64,000 nucleotides of DNA from Schizochytrium sp. TIO01. Its lineage: Eukaryota; Sar; Bigyra; Thraustochytrida; Thraustochytriidae. The stretch covers positions 6,934,029 through 6,998,028 of the forward strand of contig SMSO01000014.1 of the NCBI GenBank assembly GCA_004764695.1, written 5' to 3'. Position numbers and translations under genes: made by a program. Every line of letters begins with the position of its first letter. Positions within the stretch are counted from its first letter, which is position 1. The notes under the pieces were generated by a model. The model searched no databases. It had not been told where the DNA came from and saw only the letters and a list, made by a program, of their open reading frames with translations. Of the stretch, positions 10,751 through 21,468 are shown piece by piece.

Positions 10751-11098
10751 GTGTGTGAGTGAGTGAGTGAGTGAGTGAATAAATGAGTGAATAAATGAGT
10801 GAATAAATGAGTGAATAAATGAGTGAATAAATGAGTGAATAAATGAGTGAATAAATGAGTGAATAAATGAGTGAATAAATGAGTGAATAAATGAGTGAAT
10901 AAATGAGTGAATAAATGAGTGAATAAATGAGTGAGTAAATGAGTGAATAAATGAGTGAATAAATGAGTGAATAAATAAGTGAATAAATGAGTGAATAAAT
11001 GAGTGAGTAAATGAGTGAATAAATGAGTGAATAAATGAGTGAATAAATGAGTGAATAAATGAGTGAATAAATGAGTGAATAAATGAGTGAGTGAGTGA
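10751..11098. repeat. 12-bp minisatellite (GAATAAATGAGT)n flanked by (GTGA)n
   Basis: Roughly 26 head-to-tail copies of GAATAAATGAGT, starting and ending in GTGA tetramers, from which the 12-mer probably arose. Two copies read GAGTAAATGAGT and one carries AATAAGT; the rest are identical. Because the unit is a multiple of three and free of minus-strand stops, all three minus frames stay open (Ser-Leu-Ile-Tyr, Leu-Phe-Thr-His and Phe-Ile-His-Ser repeats), creating spurious ORFs of 126-234 aa. Confidence 0.95.
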
Positions 11099-12097
11099 CA
11101 TGCGCAATTCCTTCGTAGCCTGAGAACACTTCTAAAGAACTCCGGAGAGACGCCCACATACATAGATACCACTGATTGAAGTGACAAATGGTTCTCAATC
11201 ATCACTTGCTCTAAAGTGGTGGCGTCAGCTCCTACTACTACCAAGCAAGCATTGCAGGTCTGGCTGCACCGATTTGGCCATGCCAGAAGAAGTTGACGGA
11301 TGTGCTTTGACGCGAGTGCTCGCTCAAAAGGGCCAACAACACCTGCCTGTCTACCACGCAGAGAGAACCAATGGGCTCTGGCTGCTTTAGTCATTTGCTG
11401 CCTTCTGTCCTACCCACGCGAAGGCAGGCACGTCCCACTGTACCATGTTCGTATGATCGATCAGATGCCTAGCCTAGCTATGCCACGCTCGATCGTTCAC
11501 CCTTCTGCGTACTTCAGGTTCTGCGTACTTCAGGTTCTGCGCACTTCAGGTTCTTGGAATGCTCGAGGGCAGTTGGTTTCCTGCGTTGGCATCAATCACT
11601 GCGTCCGTCACCTGCGACGTGAGAGAGCACAGCATCGAGACAGGGGACTGTCAGTTCGCGGTAACAGGCACTTCAGGTCGACGAGGAGTCCGTTGTTATT
11701 CAACAGCGATTGGATCGCGAACGGAGCGATTCGATCGCAGGCTTCATCCGCAGTCGAGATTTGTGCAGTCGAGAGCTGGGCTTGGAATGCGAAGAATCTC
11801 AGTCTCGCAGGCAGGCAGGCAGTCATTCTCTGTCTAGAGCCAGCCAACCGGAGGCAAGAAGAAGCTGAGGTCTGTTCTCAACTCAAGCCAAAACAATCGC
11901 TCATGGACAGGTAGGTGGGTAGGCGGCGTTCTCGTGCCGCCTCTTCAATTGGGCTTCTGGTGCTTCAAGGTTAGCTTTGGACTGAGTCGCACCTTTGGCA
12001 TAGTCTTTCAATTGAAGAGCGATGAAGATAGAGCTGCAGGTTAGGTACCTACATTCATACCTACCTACTACTCCTTATTGGTAGGTAAAGTACAAAA
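11099..12097. other. Gene-poor region with moderate GC
   Basis: More GC-rich than the flanks, so several chance ORFs appear (11300-11914, 11559-11837, 11608-11847 on opposite strands). Their composition is irregular and none resembles a known protein. It contains the 16-bp triplicate at 11503-11554. Confidence 0.45.
11503..11554. repeat. 16-bp tandem repeat, three copies
   Basis: TTCTGCGTACTTCAGG occurs at 11503-11518 and 11519-11534, then with one change (GCGCACTT) at 11535-11550, followed by a partial TTCT. Confidence 0.92.
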
Positions 12098-12869
12098 AGA
12101 GAGAAAGAAAGAGCTTAAAAGAAAGAACTTGAAAGAAAGAAAGAACTTGAAAGAAGAAAGAAAGAACTTGAAAGAAAGACAGAGAGAGCGCTCTCTAATA
12201 CTATCACACGAACGTTTGGCAACGAGCGAATCGACATTTGGCAACACATGCTGTGATTGGTGCGACTGCCTCATGAAAAGCCTCCGCGAGTGAAGCAACC
12301 CTCAAAAGTAAGCAATACGATGGTAAAGAAATACACACCGTGCCAAGAGAGCCTCGAGCGGGAACAAACAGAACGTGCGAATCGGCAGCAAAGAAAAGCA
12401 CACGAAAAGAAAAGGCAGCTAGCTCACTACACCAGCGCATCCCCTAGCGAACTAGATACTCTTTTCTCTAGGCCCTCCCGATTTCCTTTTCACCTCAGTT
12501 GTGGCGAGCAAGAGGGGACGCCCTTCAGCTGACTCGCCCTACTCAGTGGGTAGGCACTCTTAGCAGCAGCCAAGCAAGAAGCAAGAAGCAACAAGGAAGC
12601 ACGAGCACTCATCACAGACAGACTCTCTCTCTCTCTCTCTCTCTTTAATTAATTAAGTGCCATCCATACATACATACATAGATAGTACGCGCACCCTTCA
12701 AGTTCTTCTTCGGCGAGTGCGCGGCTCTCTTCGTCTCCTTCCCTCCGCCTGATGCAGTTCGCGCAAGCAGAGAGAGAGAGAGAATAGAGAGAGAGTGGCG
12801 TGAGGAGGAGACCCAATGCGACGGGAGAGGGCTTGAGGAGAAGGAGGTCCGGCGGCACGAGGGAACGGA

Positions 12870-12924
12870 AGAAGCAAAAGAAGCAAAAGAAGCAAAAGAA
12901 GCAAAAGAAGCAAAAGAAGCAAAG
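12870..12924. repeat. 9-bp tandem repeat GAAGCAAAA, about six copies
   Basis: Perfect 9-bp units, decaying to AAAGCAGCAG at the right end. On the minus strand the array produces a poly-leucine shadow ORF. Confidence 0.9.
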
Positions 12925-13210
12925 CAGCAGGAGAACGAAGAGGAAGGAGGCTTTCTCAGAGCGCTAGCTGTTCTGCCTCTCCTTGTCTCTCCTCATTACT
13001 TCAGCTCTGTCTGCCTACTACCTAGTACACCTTAATAGTCTCTCTTTTGTCTTTCTATCTTCTTTTTTTCCCTTCTCTTCGTCAGTTTCTTCAAGTTCTA
13101 AAGCTTCTTTGTTTATATCTCTCTCTTTTTCTCTCTTTCTCTCTCTTTCTCTGTGAGTAGTGAGCACCTATAGCAGTCCTAGTAAGCAGGTTCCGCTCTG
13201 TCTTTCAGCT

Positions 13211-13261
13211 TTCTTTTTTTCTTTCTTTCTTTCTTTCTTTCTTCCTTTCTTTCTTTCTTTC
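13211..13261. repeat. (TTTC)n microsatellite
   Basis: TTTC tetramers with one TTCC interruption, inside a longer pyrimidine-rich tract upstream of the phosphatase gene. Confidence 0.85.
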
Positions 13262-13546
13262 TCCTCTCTAGCTTCGACATACGTGTAGGTATGGCTATAT
13301 GTTAGCTAGCTAAAACTGTAGCATGCGATATGTGGGCTCCTAAGCTAAGCTATCGATCGCTCTCATTGCCATTGTCAGCCATATCGTTCTATTTCACTCA
13401 AAAATAAATTCATTCTATTTATTTCATTCTACTTCAGTCAGTCGGAAAAAGGTCAAAAAAAGTCAGAAAGTCCTCGCAGACACCAAAGTCCGTGCAGACG
13501 CTTAGCACGCGGACAACGACCAGCACGGAGCGGCGCAGTATCGGGC

Positions 13547-16500
13547 ATGGAGGTCCTGCAGAGACCGAGCAAGCGCCTCCGCACAGGTCCGGCAGCAGAG
13601 GCGAGCGAGACGGGCGTTTTCTGGGCCGAAAACAACTGTACCGGGGAATCTCAGCACGCTGCCACAAACCCAACATGCAACCACAGCAACAGCAATAATA
13701 GTAACAACACGACCACCAACAACACGACCACCAACAACACCAGCAACGATGACAGCGGTGATAGAATCGGGATGGAGAAATGTTGCGTCATCGCCAACCA
13801 GTGCGCTAGTCGGGATGACAACATCAGCTGCACCAGCAATAACAACAATAATAACAGCTTCAGCGAATTAGCAGGTGACGAGGAAAAAAGGAAACGCGAG
13901 AACGCTGCAGCGGAAGTAGCCAGAGCTGCAGACGGCCACACGGCGAGCCATGCTGTGAACCCAAAGCAAGATCAAGAAGAAAATCAACAGTCATCTGATG
14001 TTGGAGTTGCAGGCGAAACAGCAACAAAGATGGAGCTGCAACAGGAGAAATATTCTGAGGAAAGTGCTTCGTCTGCGGGCAGCACTACAAACAGTGCTCC
14101 CGATCCATCGACCAGCGCTTATACAGAACACCCTTCTCGAAACTCTTCTTGCAGTGCGAATGAGATGTCCTCCTCCACAACTCCCCACCCTATGACCTCA
14201 GCGATGACAAATCTGCAATCACCCTCTTCCAATACTATACCTCCTTCGTCTCAAGGATCCCCAATGGATACAGATGGGAAATCAGTCACCATGCATGAGC
14301 AAGATGGAAAAAATGATCCAGCTTTGTCTACTGAAAATGATGCAAACACACAAGACAAAGGTAGCAGCTCTACCACCCTCATGCTCGACACAACCGAAAA
14401 GAAACACCCACAAGTTGACCTGGCATCAATCTCTATTACTCTTAATGCCACGACAACGGAGGGGAAAACATTAAAGCGCGATATTGCGATTCTTGATGAA
14501 AACTCAAACACCGCCTTGAATGCTTGTCTCGAGAAGGATGAGGTGCTGGGGAGTATTTCTCTGGTCAAGGTTCCAGCAGACGATGATGATGACGACGACG
14601 ACCTGCGAGCTCCTCTCCCGCCTGATTCTCCGCTGCCGCCTTATGAGAGTCACGGCCTGCCTTGGTACTTCTCTGTTCCATCATCGTTGGCTTGGAGGGG
14701 AGCGACAGGGGATGATTTTGTTGGGGACATTACAGAAGACACTATTTGAAGGAACTGGATCTGGCCTTGTGAACTCTGCAACACAGAGTTCTGCAGCGAA
14801 AGAAAATGACGCTGATTTGAGGCCACGGATGTGGTCCGCATGGAAATCTAACTCGTCGACTATGTCCTCCTCGTCTGGTGACTCTTCCTCCTCTTCCTCC
14901 TCTTCCTCTTCCTCGTCAACGCACTTAGGGGGGAATGTGGAAGATGCTGATACAGAGAACCGAGAGAACCGCGAGAACCTTCCTTTAGAGCAGCAAGACA
15001 AGAAACACGATGACCTTGGCAAGAACTCATCGTGTTCAGCAACTATCACTCCTTCTCAACTTGCAGGGCCTGAAACAAAAACCGAAGTTGAAACACCTTC
15101 ATGCGCTGCTGCTGCTGCTGCAGCAGCAGAAAACGCTCCACGTTTCATCAGTCGTATGCCACCGTTGCTTCTCAACCATGCGTGCTCATCTTCTGAATCT
15201 TCTGCTGAACAGCGCGAGACCAATCAAGGCAGTCTTGTGGTATCTCATCATCATTATCATTCTTCGTTAAATGCTCGGAAGAGCTTATTAGATGACGATG
15301 ACTTTATTCGAGGAAACGAAGATCATAGTGAAATTCTCCGCGAGAATGAGCTAGGCAATGATGACGATGACGACGATGAACACCACTCTCTTCGTCTGCA
15401 TCGCTTACACAATCGCCACCGACACCTCACTGATGATTTTCATGATGGAGAGGATGGTGTCGAGGACGAGGATGAGGACGAGGATCTCTACGAAGAAATA
15501 ACTTCGGAATGCGAAGATGGTGATGAGGAAGAAGATCTGGTCGTGGCATCCCCTCGTGCCAAGGTTCACGATGAACTCACACTGCAGAAAATTGGAGATG
15601 CAGACTCTGACACTTTACGAAAGATGGTAGTAGCATTAAAAAAGCAAAACGCTACGCTGCGCTCGGAAAATGATCACTTGCGCAAGAGGTCTGCGCGTCT
15701 TTCACCAGCTATGTACACTGTACACGGCCCGAAAACCGTTCGTAAGATGCGTTTAGGGCGTTCGGCAAGCATTGCGACTCGGCGTGAATTGAGCAGACTG
15801 ATGAATACTCCTGGTTCACCTGCTCCCCGGAGTGTTGAGGAGTTAGGTTTCAATGACCGTATGGACAAGCTTATTTCTCAAGGTGGACTGACACGCCAGC
15901 ACGAATACCTTAGCACCATGCAGTTTGCCAACGACCTTTTGGCACTTTGTGACCGCGTTTCAAAAATCTTTATGCAAGAAAAACGTGTCCTGGAACTCTC
16001 TTCGCCTCTTTATGTATTTGGCGACTTGCACGGGAACTTTGAGGACCTTCAATTTTTCGCTGAACATGTGTGGCCTATGGGCATGCGTCTGAGCGCAGGC
16101 AAGTTTCTGTTTCTAGGTGATTACGTGGACCGAGGCGAGTACGGCCTTGAACTCTTGGCTTATCTCTTGGCTCAAAAGGTGCAGGTTCCAGACAAGATGT
16201 TCATGATTCGTGGCAATCATGAAACCCGTGCTGTGAACGGCTGGGAGGCTTATTATGGAAGCGGATCTTTTGTGTATCAGTGCCAAGCCCGGTTTGGACG
16301 TGAAAAGGGACTTGAAGTGTGGGAGGCGTGCAATCGTGTTTTTGATACCCTTCCTCTTGCTTGTGTGGTTGATGACTCTATTTTCTGCGTGCATGGCGGA
16401 ATCCCTTGCCCTACGAGCCTGCAGCAACAGGAACAGCAAGACATTGGACCCATTGCTCATTCATTCTCCCCTGATCGCCGTATTGAAGATATGCGCGCAC

Positions 16501-17015
16501 TTCCTTGCCCCCTCGATATCCACCCTCCACAACCCGAAGACGGAGATGAAGCTAATCGCTTGGCTTTTAGTCTGCTTTGGGCAGATCCCGCTGACGCTGA
16601 CCAGGAGGATTCTTTAAAAGAATCTGATAGCGGCTTCGCAGAGAGTGCGCGTGGTGGAGGAACTGTTGTTTTCGGCAGCAAAGCTGTGAACGATTTTTTG
16701 AAGCAAAATAAATTCAGTTATATCATGCGGGCGCATGAAGCTACTGCAAATGGCGTTGGCGTCTGTAAATCAGCAAAGGTACTAACTGTTTTCTCGACAT
16801 CTAAAGACCACGGCTGTGGTTCAAGCGCCAAATGTGGTTGTGTCCTTGTGGATCGTGACCGCATTCAGGCTATTTCCAGGAGCGCGCAGTATAGGAGCTA
16901 CGTTTCAAGTAGCTCTTCCATGCTGCCTGGAGAAGTTCATGCTTCTTCATTTGATAATGCTGGGTCTTCGGGAAGCTCCTCAGCACTTACAACCTCCTGG
17001 CCATCTTGTGCATAA
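13547..17015 (+). CDS. PPP-family serine/threonine phosphatase with long disordered N-terminus; one frame break near 14.65-14.75 kb
   Basis: Metal-dependent phosphoprotein phosphatase. The catalytic signatures are all present and in order: GDLHGNFED (~16020), GDYVDRGEYG (~16118), RGNHET (~16210), HGGIPCP (~16395) and RAHE (~16730), so the enzyme should be active. The catalytic domain carries a Gln-rich insert after HGG and an acidic insert near 16600. Upstream lie poly-Asn, poly-Ser, poly-Asp and poly-Ala tracts and a probable coiled coil at ~15610-15700. The ATG frame (13547) runs to a stop at 14747-14749, while the catalytic frame is +1 to it and open from before 14520. Joining them needs a one-base shift or an intron whose length is 1 more than a multiple of 3. 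GT/AG pairs that fit include 14649-14697, 14649-14751, 14675-14735 and 14675-14738; none has a strong donor. The exact PPP subclass is not resolved. Confidence 0.85.
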
Positions 17016-17995
17016 TCTCTTTTCTTACATTAGTTTCCCATTCTACCGGATTTACACCTGTTTACTGATGTAGTACTCTACTTTGATTGATCTCGTGTAA
17101 CAAAAAACATAACAACATACAATTTTACATTTTTTAATTTTTTTTTGAAGCACAAATAAAAAATGGCTACATACGTATATTAGATTCTTCTGAACAAAAT
17201 TGTACGAAACAAACAAATTAGAACTATCACTGGAAGCATCCTTTTTGTGATGTTTTCAATACTGGCCAAGATATTCAGAACATGTGGCCATCATTTCTAA
17301 GCCGCGTGGCTGACTGATTATGCTAAGTTCAGAGGTCGATTAGACAGAAAGATCTTAACTATTGAACACGCTAGGATTAATTAATTGCATATGGCATCTT
17401 CTCATCTTATCTTTTATAGTAACTGGGTAGCTCATGTTTGCTCAAAGCAAAGCTCAATGCAGTTTCTATATATTTACTTTCGGAGAAGGGTGAAATGTTT
17501 CTGGTTTTGATATTTGGAGTGGCTCTCTCGATAGCTAATTTCATCAGACAGATAGCACGGAGAAAAAAAAAAAATTTTTCTCTTTCTGGTATCACGCTCA
17601 AAGAAAGCCTAGAGCAACTCTCGTTAGATTTCACAAACTCTACTAGTAGTTGCTTTTCAGTCGCTCAATAGCTATTTCGATATAAGACAAAACTCATTTC
17701 GAGACATCTAAACTTTGAAAGGAAAACATCTTATTAAAAGGTTACGTGAGCAGCCACGACGTAGTATAAGGGGTGCGCACAGACTGGGAAAGATGTAGAG
17801 GAGTTTTACGAGCTGTGCTGCAAAATTTTCAATCAAAGATAGCTTCAAACAGAAACGATCAGTTGGTAGGTTGTGCATCTTGGTGGATCGCCCCGATTTG
17901 AAACGGTGTTCGCTTTGAATTTAGAAATAAGGGTAAAACTAAACCTCGGCATTGGTTGGTACCTCAAAGTGACAAATTTTCAGTTCATATTTTAT
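17016..17995. other. Intergenic between convergent PPP and FPGS genes
   Basis: AT-rich 3' flanks of two convergent genes. The two ORFs at 17407-17671 lie on opposite strands over the same bases, and neither looks coding. Confidence 0.55.
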
Positions 17996-19417
17996 TCAAG
18001 CGACTGGGATCTTCCAAAGTTGCATTGTGTCGCCGACGAGAAGCAAAGAACCAGTAACAAGCATCCGTGTACGAACCTCATTAGGTCCAGTGAACTCATG
18101 CTGTACGTCATCCTTGATTGCATCAAGCGCATCCTGTAGAGAATTGTATACAAAAGCTGGACCGATATCTCGCATGGTCTCACTCCAAACCTCGCCTAGG
18201 ACCGACTCCCATTTGGCGATTTCTGGAGATCCGGTTTCATCTAATGAAGATGTGGATGGCTCCTTGCCTAGGATTTCAGCAGCAGATTTCATCTTAACGT
18301 AAGTTGGCTTAGCATACAAGGTTGGAGTGAAAATTACCTTATCAAACTTGAGGCCGCTCTTTTTAATTTCTGCAAAAAGTAGCAATGGGTCTCGTGAATG
18401 CATGCAAGAAAAGAGTAGTACATTTCGAACTGCATCAGGAGTCGGCAATTCCAGCTCATCTTTAGCCCATTGCAATGCACAAGCAATACTTTTCGGGGTA
18501 TGTGCGCCATCCAGAAAGACCTCAAGGTCTTCACTAAGGGTTTCCTTTTGGCTGCGCCCAGGCCACTTCACCTCCTCAAGACCTTGCCTCAAGACGGCAT
18601 TAGTCACAACATCGGGTGCTACCAATCGAGTGATTTCAGCAACGATCCCAGCATTTATATATTGATGATCGCCGGCTAAGCCAAGCTTGCAGAATGATTT
18701 GTCCAGAGGCGTTGCTACAACAACCTCACCAGCACAAACCTTTGTAGCAACGTCCTTGATCACATCAACTGCCGAGGGTTCTTGACCAGAAGAAATAACC
18801 ACAGGCGAGCCAAACTTGATGATTCCAGCCTTTTCTGCAGCAATTTTCTCAATCGTATCCCCAAGGTACTCTGTGTGATCAAGATCAAGTAGGGTAATTG
18901 CACATGCAGCTGGGGCTCCGAGTAGATTAGTTGCATCTAAACGTCCTCCAAGACCAACTTCAATGATGACTACATCAAGCTCTTGCGCTGCGAAAATGTG
19001 AAACCCGAGAACCGTGAGAAAACTGAAAAATCCTGGCATTAGGTTTTCTCTCGTGAGCGTATTGTATACTTGTTCAAAGTGGTGTGCCAGAAGTTCTTCT
19101 GACACTGGTTTACCTTGCAATCGAACTCGCTCGTGTGGACGAACCATGTGCGGAGAAGTGAAAAGACCAGTACGAAGTCCAGCAGCGCGAAAGACACGCT
19201 CCAGCATTGCGCAAGTTGAACCTTTTCCTTTAGTTCCTGCGACATGAATAACACGAGGTGCTAGCTTCTTGTCCAGTTCAGGTCCCACGCACAGTCCAAT
19301 GGCCTCCATGCATGGCTTGAACTCTTCGAGCAGCTCTTCGCGTGAGGTTGGTGCGTTTCGAGGAGTAGGTGATTGACGCACTAAGCGCATGATGCGCTCC
19401 TCCATACCTCCTGCCAT
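17996..19417 (-). CDS. FPGS: Folylpolyglutamate synthase / dihydrofolate synthase family (Mur ligase fold)
   Basis: ATP-dependent ligase that adds glutamates to folates (and, in bifunctional relatives, glutamate to dihydropteroate), retaining them in the cell for one-carbon metabolism. It has 473 aa. Landmarks: the P-loop HVAGTKGKGST at ~58-68, FTSPH-x-x-x-x-ERVRL at ~86-100, the Glu-containing strand IIEVGLGGRLDATN at ~151-164, HTEYLGDTIEKIAAEKAGI at ~181-199, and the Mur C-terminal domain entry FLDGAHTPKS. The ATG at 19417 gives MAGGMEER; a start at the fifth residue is equally possible. I see no clear mitochondrial presequence. Sequence alone cannot separate a folate-only FPGS from a bifunctional enzyme. 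Confidence 0.93.
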   Translation of the reverse strand: MAGGMEERIMRLVRQSPTPRNAPTSREELLEEFKPCMEAIGLCVGPELDKKLAPRVIHVAGTKGKGSTCAMLERVFRAAGLRTGLFTSPHMVRPHERVRLQGKPVSEELLAHHFEQVYNTLTRENLMPGFFSFLTVLGFHIFAAQELDVVIIEVGLGGRLDATNLLGAPAACAITLLDLDHTEYLGDTIEKIAAEKAGIIKFGSPVVISSGQEPSAVDVIKDVATKVCAGEVVVATPLDKSFCKLGLAGDHQYINAGIVAEITRLVAPDVVTNAVLRQGLEEVKWPGRSQKETLSEDLEVFLDGAHTPKSIACALQWAKDELELPTPDAVRNVLLFSCMHSRDPLLLFAEIKKSGLKFDKVIFTPTLYAKPTYVKMKSAAEILGKEPSTSSLDETGSPEIAKWESVLGEVWSETMRDIGPAFVYNSLQDALDAIKDDVQHEFTGPNEVRTRMLVTGSLLLVGDTMQLWKIPVA

Positions 19418-21468
19418 TAGGTTTTCTCAGCTGCTAGGGTCTTCCTTGCGTGTGTTTTGGAATTGAATCCAATGCTTGAACTATTTTGCAAGAACCACTC
19501 CCCCAGTCATTCCTCATTTTTGCAATAGTTTCTTTTAGTTTCTTTTTTTCTTTTTTATGTCCTACTTATGCTCTATCTAGATACTAGATAGGCACCTACT
19601 ACCTAGAGCCGAACTACCTCTACGATTATTGGTAGCCATCACTGCGACCATCTTTAATCTTAATTGACTTTGCTTTATTCGTTTCTCTAAATATGCAGCA
19701 CTTTTTAAGTCCAAACAAATTCTATTACATGAAATAGGCACAGTCAGGCCGAGGACAATCTACAAATCTTCAGAGCAACCAATGCTCCAAGTACCTCTAA
19801 GTACCTCCAAGTACCTCTCTTTGGCTTTTTGTTTTTCAAATGTAGATAGCACTTGCAGGTCTTAGGAGTTCCTATGTAGGCGCTACCTACCTTTGCTTCT
19901 CAATTCAAGGAGTATTTTAGGTACTACATCATATGATGTAGCACAAATATATTTTACATAATATTATTTTTAAAATTAAAAAATTAAAAAATTAAGTCAG
20001 AACCTCAAGCTGGGACTGATTTTCTCTCATTCCCAACTTCCTTTTTGATGTTTCTGGGTAAGAATAACTAAATTCCTCTTCAAACTCACCAGCCCAAGAC
20101 ATCCAGTTTGATCGTGATTTTATAAACTGAAAAATGACAGTAATTACACATCTATGTCTAATTTCCCTCGCTCACTTTATCACACACCTTCAAGCCTGAA
20201 CAAACCAACAAATTGGGTACCGCTCAAATCCCTTTTTTCCAACATTCACTCGAGCAGATGTAATAATTGAAAATAGATTTTGTTAAGTATTCTCAAAAAC
20301 GATTAAACTCAAATCTAACTTCATAACCCTAGGAAGTGCTAAAAATCCTAGCAGCGCAGTGCGTTGTCTCAATCTTTGTGTGAGTGAGTGAGTATTGTCA
20401 GCAGTTAAGTAGGTTTTACCTGCACTAGATGAAGTCAACTGCAAAACTCTAAAAGTCTGGCGGCAAGATCTCAGGGATGCCTCAAAAAGCGTAGCCCTGG
20501 GCGAGGGATTTTAGAGACCCAGGGCCAAGTAGCAACCAGAATAACAGCTGAATACCTTTTTTCTGATTTTGCAAAAGCAGGTCACTAAAGAACAAGGACT
20601 ATTGGAGTTTATTTCTTGAGTTTTTACCGCCTTTGAAGCAACAGATACATCTGATAAGCAAGAGCAAGCTCGCTCAAGTAAAAGAACTTTTGTGAAGCTC
20701 ACACGTACAATCAGCTCGACAACAAGACCTCAATTCTGAATTTATCTTGCATATCTACTTTTGAATTTAAAAAAATTAAATCAAGAAGAAGCACTGCCAC
20801 CACTTTCCCTCAAGTTTTTTAACTTTTTCGTTGACCTAAAAGTTTTCCAAGTAATGATCATGAATAGCTGGGTAGGTATGAGTCATTCTGCGCAAGACAA
20901 TTTCGTCACACCAAGGTCTGAATTTTTCTTGGTGAGGTCGTCTTTTAATTTAAAAGCTACCATGGTATCAAAGTTCCATTGTGAAAGAAAGCGTCCTTGG
21001 ATCAATTCCACACCTTCTAATGTTGACTGAGAGCCTTGCTGCTAATGAATAAAACTTAATGAACAAATGGAGTGTGATTATAATATGATTAATGAAAAAA
21101 CTAACTTTTGTCGATATCTATTCGTCTCTCCAAGTTGTGAACCTAAGGCTTTATTCCTTTACCATAGTCTTGGATCCTATCAAACTTTTAAGGAGCTATA
21201 CATTTCATTTCGCATTGTCTTACACTACGATGTTACAGAAGCTGGTAAACGCGATGTATACGAGTTTGGAACAAGGCAGGAATACAGGTAGAGAACGACA
21301 AAAGAAACAGTTTTTCCCAAGTAACTAAATCTAGGCTCTTCGAGTCAACGTCTTGTTCCCCGTATGCAAAACTTTGCCGAAATGAACAAATCCCCTACTT
21401 TAACTTATTAGCTCAAAGGACTTTCATACATTAACTTGCATTTAGTGGCTGACAAACAGTCGCACTAT
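19418..21468. other. Intergenic, no gene supported
   Basis: AT-rich spacer upstream of FPGS and downstream of the C2/PH gene. It contains a tandem AAGTACCTCY triplet at 19788-19818 and Thr/Lys-poor chance ORFs (20761-21030, 21067-21328). No RNA gene was recognised. Confidence 0.5.

Larger units (their letters stand above)
12098..13546. other. Purine/pyrimidine-rich 5' region of the PPP phosphatase gene
   Basis: A long run of low-complexity tracts upstream of the phosphatase start. In order: (GAAAGAAAGAACTT) purine repeats at 12098-12190, (CT)n at 12623-12644, (GA)n near 12771-12797, a 9-bp GAAGCAAAA repeat at 12870-12924, a pyrimidine-rich stretch from ~12980, and (TTTC)n at 13211-13261. It probably includes the promoter and 5' UTR. 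The ORFs here are by-products of the repeats. Confidence 0.55.

Noticed and set aside
10686-11394. Three minus-strand ORFs with Ser-Leu-Ile-Tyr, Leu-Phe-Thr-His or Phe-Ile-His-Ser repeats
   Set aside because: They are products of the 12-bp minisatellite, whose length is a multiple of three and which lacks stops in all three minus frames.
11300-11914. 204-codon ORF with ATG
   Set aside because: Overlapped by open frames on both strands in GC-richer DNA, contains a tandem repeat and has random-looking composition.
14520-14745. Independent start of the phosphatase at 14520 (MLVSRRMRCWG)
   Set aside because: The sequence before ~14745 in this frame is Arg/Leu-rich and looks out of frame, while the alternative frame encodes an acidic stretch continuous with the upstream protein.
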